Part shown: in pieces, positions 10,301 to 19,300 of the stretch | Numbering within the stretch: the stretch's first letter is position 1 | How the letters are laid out: each line of letters opens with the position of its first letter | NCBI RefSeq assembly: GCF_000003605.2 | Contig: NW_003126916.1 | Location: 5,361-29,325 of the forward strand | Length of the DNA stretch: 23,965 nt | Reading direction: 5' to 3' | DNA from: Saccoglossus kowalevskii | Lineage: Eukaryota; Hemichordata; Enteropneusta; Harrimaniidae | Notes under the pieces: model-generated | The model's database searches: none | Seen by the model: the letters and a program-made list of their open reading frames with translations, nothing else | Told to the model about the DNA's origin: nothing | Made by a program: the position numbers and the translations under genes

Positions 10301-13300
10301 GGGCTTTTCCGATGAATTTCACCCCTATCTAGGGAACTTTTCAGTCTAGAACTCCTTTTAAACCCCCCTTTTTTGTATATCTCGGGAAGTGTTTTGAAAT
10401 ACACCCCCTATTTTGAGAATCTCGGGAAAACAAGCAAAAAATACCCCCTTTTCTACGATTTTCTCGGGAGAATGTTCCCGAGACAGATCGTCAAAAAGTA
10501 CCCTCTTTCCCGAGAAAATGGGAACGCGCATGCGAGGTATGTAATGGCAATCTTGAGCTTCAACCTGAGCTTGCTCAGAGTCAACCTGAGCTCCACCCTG
10601 AGCTTCAACTTGAACTTCAACCTGAGCTTCAACCTGAGTTTCAACTTGAGCTCCACCCTGAGCTTCCTCAGAGTCAACCTGAGCTCCACCCAACTTGAGC
10701 TTGGGAAATTATTTAATATACTGATTAGTTTTTCATGCAAATTTATCTTAATTTATCATTTGAATAAAATATCTTTTTTGTCCAATACGTTTAGGATAGT
10801 ATATCTAGTTTGGGTGAAAATCTATACAAATTAATACTGCATATTAATTTGGTAGATTTAATTTGGNNNNNNNNNNNNNNNNNNNNNNNNNNNNNNNNNN
10901 NNNNNNNNNNNNNNNNGGAAGCTCAGGTTGAAGCTCAAGTTGAAGCTCAGGTTGAAGCTCAGGGTGGAGCTCAGGTTGACTCTGAGCAAGCTCAGGTTGA
11001 AGCTCAAGATTGCCATCACATACCTGCGCATGCGGTCCCCTATGGATCTGAGTGGGGGGGGGGGCGTGGAATCCTCTGAGAATCTATATAGGAGAACGAC
11101 GCCCAATAAACTAGGGAAGCACTGTTTGATGTTGGATTAAGATAGCTTTGTTACTGGGTTGTAGATAGTAATCAGACGTGGGGGGATATTTTCGTTTATA
11201 TCAATTGCAATATTTTTTTGTTCGTACAACTTACGTAAATTGAAAAAATAAATTCCGTAATTCTGTAATCACTGGCTAGACGTACAACGCAACGTAATCA
11301 ATCAAATAGTTTTGTCGTACACTGTAAAAATGTGTCATTTTTCTCGGTACGCACAAGAATTTACATCCAAATAAAAAAAGTCGTAAAGAATAATCCAGGG
11401 AAATTACATTTTCGAAACGATTCACTGCAAAATTCAATGTTCACTGTAAACTGTAAAAACGTCTTTTTTTCCTTGTAAATTGTAAAATGCCATTTTTATT
11501 TCCCGTTAAACTGTACAAGCTACCCCCCCTTGCCCCCTCAAATCACTGTACTTATATGACAAAGTTAGTTATACTTTACTAGTAACAAGCTTTGTGTTAT
11601 TCGTGTTCTGCCTTCAGGAAACATTATCACCAGTAGAGGAATGATCAACTGCTTAAATGTCTGTCTTTCTTGTTTGGCTTCAGTCTGCACGAAAACATAC
11701 AGTTGCAGGAAATGTTAATAAGTCTGACTTTAGCCACTGTTTTAACCTTCAATTATGCACTGCATTAAATGTCTTAATGTTTAAAAAGTATATCCGGGTT
11801 ATATTAAGTATAAATTTGTTCTTATTTAGTTTTATAAATTTTATAATAATTAACATTTATTTAAACTCGCCCTTTGCTGGATTTTAAAAACACTTGGAAC
11901 ATTTGCAAACTAGGGCTATCAACTTTTATTATTTTTTTTTCTTCATATTAGCTAACTGCTCTGTAACTGTTTGGTAGACGGGTAGCTTGGAGCGATGTAA
12001 AAACCTGGTTTGGTTTGGGTTCATATCCATGATATTAACCACTGTGCTGATGCTGTTTACTATTTGATTTTAAAAACTATACAAATAACTATGTTTTCAT
12101 TTTGTAAAATTCGGACGTAGCTGTATAAAAAATTCCAACGAAATTTAGAACAGCTAAAATGCCAGACGATCATGGCAAACTTCCACTGATCATTTAGCAG
12201 TCTATGCACGCAAGACTATTGCGAATTTCCAATGAAATTTGGATCTTTTTGAGACCAGACTTTTCACAGTTCACGAACAATTAAATTGCTTGCTTGGATG
12301 ACTGTTAATTTCTTTGCGTGTCAATTATTTCATTACTGAACACTTTATTCATCAAGTGGATTAAGTTGTACTAGTCTGTTACATGCAAGCATTATTTGTA
12401 TTTTTAGATTGGATGTAAGTTATCGGCAGTTGCTCAACATTATGCCTGGACAGCTGTGTTTATTTGGATGCTGATAGAGGGCGTTCAGCTGTATCGCCAA
12501 GTTGTAATGGTGTATGGAAGCGAAAACAGTTGGATGAAGTACTACTACTTGGCAGGTTGGGGTAAGTCGTCAGGAAATATAACATAACATAATAATGATA
12601 TTATTATACCGGTAAATATAATAAATCGTTACTAGAAATTTGCATAGTTAGCTGTTTAACTACCACTGGTGATTCGTTTTGTGAATGTTCACCTGTCTCA
12701 TCGGGTGTTCAACAGAGTGGACTGTGAGAACCCCTGCTTTTATTCTATACACCAATGACATCACTGCTGAGTTACAATCAAATATACTCCTGTTCGCGGA
12801 TGATAGGAAGGTTTACTGCATTATTGCCACTATAGATCTTATCCTACAAAATGGCTTAAAAAGATTTGTATGTGATCACATGGCTGAGAACTTAAAGCCA
12901 GTAAAGTGTAAGCATTTTCACTTTGAACTTTGAAAGTTAAAAAAGTCATCAGTCATAGTTATAAGGTGAACGGGGTCAAAATAAAATTACGTCCTTCAAT
13001 CGTATGATTGGGTTATAAAATGAAACAAAAAAGATACATTGAAGTTGCTAGCAAGTTGGAATAATAAATTGAAATAGTACAGGTCAAAGGTCAAACACAT
13101 AGTGTGAGGATTGACAGGATGCTGTACAATCTCTATATAAACATGCTAGATGGAATATTGAATTACCATACCAAGGTATGTGTAAAACGTCTACCCATAC
13201 TTGAAGCTCGAAGAAAATACTTTGATATGGTCTTTCTTTCTAAGTGTGTCATGAGCCGATTCAGCTGTTGTAAATGTTCGTCTTTTTTGGTTCCTGTTCT

Positions 13301-16300
13301 GACGTACTCGGAGACTTATTTTATCTCCGTATGTACGTGCATCTCAGAATACCTGGGCCGATTTCATTCAAAATTCACACATAAATCACATATCATATCA
13401 TGCATTTGTTTCAAGATTCAATGCATGACAATTATGTATTTCTGCCATTCCAATACCATATTTCAGTCAGGTATGAACATATTTCATCTAAACTTCGTAT
13501 GTTCACTTAACATAATGGATCATTGATGTACGCCATTTTTTTCCCGGAATTAATTCAAAATTACTGGCTGATGGCCATTTTGTCAACCATAATGCTAACA
13601 TACATTGTAACTAACTGGACTGATCATGTTCAGACTTTACACCTGTAATACATTTGTACATGCATCTAATTCAAGATGGTTGATCGTCTTTGATATCTTA
13701 AAAGTTCGCTATGAATGTCATGGGCAGGAAAAAAGAAGGAATCGCACAAAGAAACTGGTTCCATTTTGTATCATGTCTGTCACATGAGCGTGAATAATTA
13801 TTTGACAGTCACTAAAAAATGAACGGCGGCTTGTCACTGACAATGATTTGTTTACATATATTAAAATATTAAACGATAATAATTTAAGGAGCTTACACTG
13901 TTTTGCTTGTTTTTCTTTCTAGGATTGCCTGGCATCATTGTAGGTGTGACTGGATCCATTAATTGGCAGGATTATGGTGCTGTTGAAACGTATGAGTAAT
14001 ATTCACTTGTTCATAGCACTATATAATATATACTTATTAACAAATGAACAATATAAGATATTACCTACTGTTTTGTCTTCCACGGAGTCACGTTGATGTG
14101 AATACATTTTCTACAAAAAAGAGATGTAGAGAACTGTTATCACATGTCTGAGCCGTGTGTTGATACTTTTAACACAATCAATAGTTTTAATAAGTTTTCA
14201 AAAGCTACATGTATTTACACTTGTTCGTGTATTGTGTGTACTTTTATATGCAACTGTAAGGCACATGTTAAGGGGGAATTGGCAGGTTGTTTTAGTAATG
14301 ATATTATGGAATATACTAACATTACCACGCATATTATTATAACATACAATCTTTGCGTCAATAGTTGAAATCGTCTATAACTTATCCTTTTTTATCTTGA
14401 TGTTTTAGCTGTTGGTTGTCTGCAACGAGTGGACTTATCTGGGTGTTTGCTGGAACTGTTTTGGTAATCATCTGTGTAAGTATTTAAAATATGTAATCTC
14501 TCGCTGATTATTTCGTATACCTCATTTTTTCTTATGTTCATCTCGAAACTAACAAGAATTCATGGCAATGATATAGTAATTGAAGTTTGCCATCACAACG
14601 AAACGAGACTGGTTCATTGTTGTGTTGAATGTATTTAATGTTAACCATGACTGTATTGCTGCAGTGAATATTTGACTATGTGTGTGTATGTTACCATACA
14701 AGGCTGCATCTATGAAAACTGGAATAATTAGTTATTCATCGCCCATTTATATCAGAGAATACTAGTGCTTGTATGAAGTTTGTTGACAAAACTAGCTCGT
14801 TTCGCAAAATAAACTTAGGTAGCAAGGATTTTTCAATCTTTCAAAGTAAATAAATCCGCACTTAAAGTGTAATATTCAAGAATACATACTTCTAATTGTA
14901 CAGACTCGGCAGAAGATTAACGACTAGTCGAATATATTTCTTTCGAATTAACATTCGAATTATGCCATGTGATAGAATAGGTCATTCAGATAATGGGCAG
15001 GATATAATCGCATCGTAATAGATATGCAATTTCCACATTATTATAATCATATATTACACAGTTTGTCCAAAAACTAGACAGACGTTATATTTGCATTTAC
15101 ACATTTCAAGGTTAAAAACGATATTTCATGAAATCAAGTTTGTACATGATATGCAAGATGTTTGAGTAATCCTTTTTTGTAATTTTCACTACTCGTGCAG
15201 TATTATGCATTATTACGAGAAATGTATTTTTTGCCTTTTTCTGAACGAAAGGGGCATGCAACAAATACATATTTTAAAATTCTGTTACGTTCAGAATAAA
15301 GTTCATTCAGATTTTATTGAAAAACTTACAAAACATGTGTGATTAAATTTTGAAAAAATATGTTTGTTATAAATTGTACATATCCTTTGTTGCAAATTAT
15401 TAAGCATAAGCGTAATTACAGCGGAAGAGTCGTCACCTGCGCATGCGTCAGTTGACAATAGCGTGTCATTGTTTACAAACAAGCGTATACCCATGAGCCT
15501 TTGTGTTTTTAGCGTGTGTTGTTATCGTCGCTTGGGACTCAATTCCCGCGCGTGACCATGGTTCATATTTCAGACAAGCCTGATTTCTTGTTTCAGTTGA
15601 GGACGGGACGACCCTCCCACTTTAACCAGCGTCATTTGTTTTTCCCAATTATTTTAGGTGAATACCTTCATCTTAGTACAAGTGGTCAAAGTTGTCTATT
15701 CGGCTGCAAGAAATCTTGAATTTAACAATGATAGTACACGGTATGTAGGTGTTCTTAAAGGTGATGATCGTCGCGCTGCGCATGTGCAGCATTAATTTTC
15801 CCACAACCCAGTGCGCTCTTCCAATAGAAATCACCTGTAAAAATACCGAATTGAAGTTTGGTAACGTCTCGGTTTGTACTCGTTGAACTGTGAAAAGTCG
15901 GCACCGTTGTTTATACGAGACCCATATATATCTCGCATGCGTGACGCGACCAGTGTCACTAGTATTAATACCTGACAAATGATGCTTCATGTAATCACAG
16001 TCCCTCTATCATAGAGGGACTGTGATGTAATATTGATTCCAGTACCCAATGTTACTCTGGAGTTAAACATAACAAAGTAGTGCAGTGAATAATTTGAGTG
16101 TTTAAATAAAAGGCGGTGGTCATTTCCCAGCGCGTTTTACATTTGCATTTTACACGCGTTGTATACTCGCTATGAGTCACATGTCGAACAGGACGCGGTG
16201 CGATGACCACCGCCCTTTAAAAGAAAGTTACATAGTGTTTATATGCTGATAGCTTTAGCCTACAGTAATACAATCTGAACACGCTTCTAGTTTGTAGATG

Positions 16301-19300
16301 ACCTAATGGGTTATCAAAAACAGTCGCAAACATCTGACAATAGTATTTTTTGGAATACAGCTGAAACAAGGGGAGTCCATCAAAGCCTCAATTCCACGTG
16401 CCTAAGAGTGCTGGGGCAACTGGTTAATATCAAAATCTATCACGATCTGAGCCAGAACTGGTTTGTGTGGGTATTATCGCTGATTAATTAAATTTTGATC
16501 TACTTGTGCTTCACCCAAACAGTGTGACTGTGTCATAATGAACCATGACGTTCTTAATTTTCACATTAAAAAAAAACAAACAATATATTCAGACTAGTAA
16601 CCTTTATAGCAACTCCCTTCTGGAAACACATTATAATAAAGACCTCGGAAACACAATTTATCCGGGGTATGGGATAGTTTTTCTGCCTTTCCATTATGAC
16701 TTAATCACCGTGTCTAAGGGCATAACCCAGGGACGAAGTTCATTGTTTTCAAGATAGGGTTCGAGCATTGCGATATCGCCAGGATTTGAGACACATCGAT
16801 GCCAGTTTGAATGTCCAAAACAACGTGAATATGATAACATATCAGTCGTCTAAATCTGGAAAAAGGTGCTCATTATGTCTATGGATTATGGAACTTACTG
16901 CAGCATCATCAAATTTACATGTCATGATCTCACATATCTCAGGGCGTAATCGCGTCGGTCGAGACTCTTGCTGTCCTGTCTTCATGCATACTTTGAGGTA
17001 TCCTCATAATAACCTTATAATACTAATACCAACACAATTTAACTTCAGTGCCTTGTTTATTTAAAATAGGGCTGCTGTTCGAAGTACTATGATGTTGTTA
17101 CCCCTACTTGGATTGACTTGGATATTTGGTATATTTGCTGTTAATAAGGATACTATTATATTCCTGTATTTATTTGCAATATGCAATTCTTCACAGGTAT
17201 GCTAAGTGATTATAATTTTCTGATTTTAAATTCCTGATTTCAGATTTTTGAATATAATAAAATACTTTTCTGATTCTTGAATATAATAAAACTGTTTTTT
17301 ACATTTAACATGTTAGTTTTCCAAGGAGTGGATATAGTGAAGAGTTGTGTATTAAGGTCACATAGGGTTACTGTAACATCTTTAAAATAGCCTTGTCATA
17401 GTGAGATGAGATTGATCTCACGTAGATTGTGATTATAAAAAGATTTTTGATTTCATTTTTATACAGGGATTTATTGTTGTTATAATCCATGTGTTATCCA
17501 ACAAAGAGGTGAGTGAATGTCATCATGTTTTAGTCAGCTATACATCGATTGTAAGAGCAAGAACCTAACTGAATAGCCTCTCTGAATAAACAGAAACTAA
17601 GCTAAGGTAACATAGTAATTTAAAATTAATTGCTTCAGTAACAGTGATAATCGCTAAAGTAAATTAAGAAATAAAATCAACCGCTAATGTACCTAATTAA
17701 AATCAATCGCTAAAATAACGCAACACATACATGAAACAATGGACATTAGATATTGACCCTCTAAAGTTATATATAGCGCCACCTATTGGTCAGATACTGA
17801 TAAACATTAAAGGGCAGGTATTTGTATTTATACCACTCCTTGAACTGGCTTTTCCCGGGGTGATGAACGGAAACCAGGTTCAATGCCTCACAACCAGGAG
17901 TTCTTTGTGATTATCAATGACACCATTGACAAGTTGTGTGAGGAACAACGATGACAACTCATTATAGGGTATTTTGCTCTTGTAAAGTTTGTATACATCA
18001 ACAGTGATATGATTACCTCATGATCGCACCATTGGGGAAATAAACATGATTACTTGTTCATGGTAATATTTTAAATTAGGATTTCCCATAATAAATCATT
18101 TTGTTTACATACATTTGGTATGAATGATAAATTGTCTATTAGCATACCGCATACCACATACTACTAACGGCATAAAAACGATCACAGGTCTACACGATTC
18201 AAATCATGTTGATTCATCTCACATAAATATAACATACATGAAATATCCAATGCACAACACTAAATATGATTCACACTACAATTTGTCCCCTGGAGGACAA
18301 TGACAATTTGAAAAGTAGGACAGGGCTGACGGTTAATAATATTGAATGAATAGTTCACAGTGTGATCCTTGATCATTCAAAGAGTCAACATATCATATTC
18401 ACTTAGTTTAAAAGATGAGCAATTAGATTATGCACCATGTGAAGGTAATCGAGTATAAGTCATTGATAAAAATGCAGTGAATTTTAGTTATCTTGCTAAC
18501 ATTGGATTAGTATTTTAAAGCAAAAATGCTATTACCGGGGGGGGGGGGGGGGATACCATATGGTTCCATTGTTACGTTGTTACATTTGAAGTTGCTAGGT
18601 GACAACTATTCGATGTCAAGGATCATCATTGATCTTACTTGTCAATTCATAAAATAATGCAGCCATTAACTATGCCACTGTAACAATGGATACGAGATGT
18701 AGCTAAATGTTATTAAGAAGATTCTCAAAGTGTTCCAAAACTTACCTCATTGATCACACTATGCACAGGGTAATCCGTTCATTCTGTCAGTTTTCTTACA
18801 AAATTGCAAGGTGTACAAGTTGTTGACATGGCAAAATCACCACCAGGAAGCCGTAACAAAACTGAAAAGTGTGTGTATGAAAGGTAATTTGCACCAATCT
18901 GTGTCTATATAATATGTATGGGTAGTCAGCGTAGGCACGTAAAAAGATGTTGTTTTAGAAATAAAATAAAATGATAAAACCGAACGTTTTGTATTGAACC
19001 ATCAAACCATCAATAACGAGCAATCAAAGTGGCAATGATATTCAATATGTTATCAAGTTTGAAATCCGTCCATACACAACCAATGCTAATGTTTTCATAT
19101 AATTCTATTGTAGTATTATATTTAACACATTTACTCGTTCAGGTACGTAGCGCCATACAGCATAAAAAGAACATCCAAGCAGCCAAGAAGGGAGAAACTA
19201 TTATTAGCACCATGGTACGTAATCATCTCTCAGTATACAATATTTTGATGTTTGAGTATTATTATATTTAATCATGACAAATAGAGTTTATACATCTACT

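Noticed and set aside
10358-11106. QAEV/LSFN repeat frames as proteins
   Set aside because: They come from the degenerate 12-bp repeat on both strands, and some cross the N gap.
13104-13526. 140-codon frame in the TM3-TM4 intron
   Set aside because: No domain, a Cys/Phe/Ile-rich composition typical of translated AT-rich intron, and no flanking splice signals in phase.
15420-15830. CpG-rich sequence around the TM5/ICL3 exon as an internal promoter
   Set aside because: No start codon context or alternative first exon could be supported; it may simply be repeat-derived.
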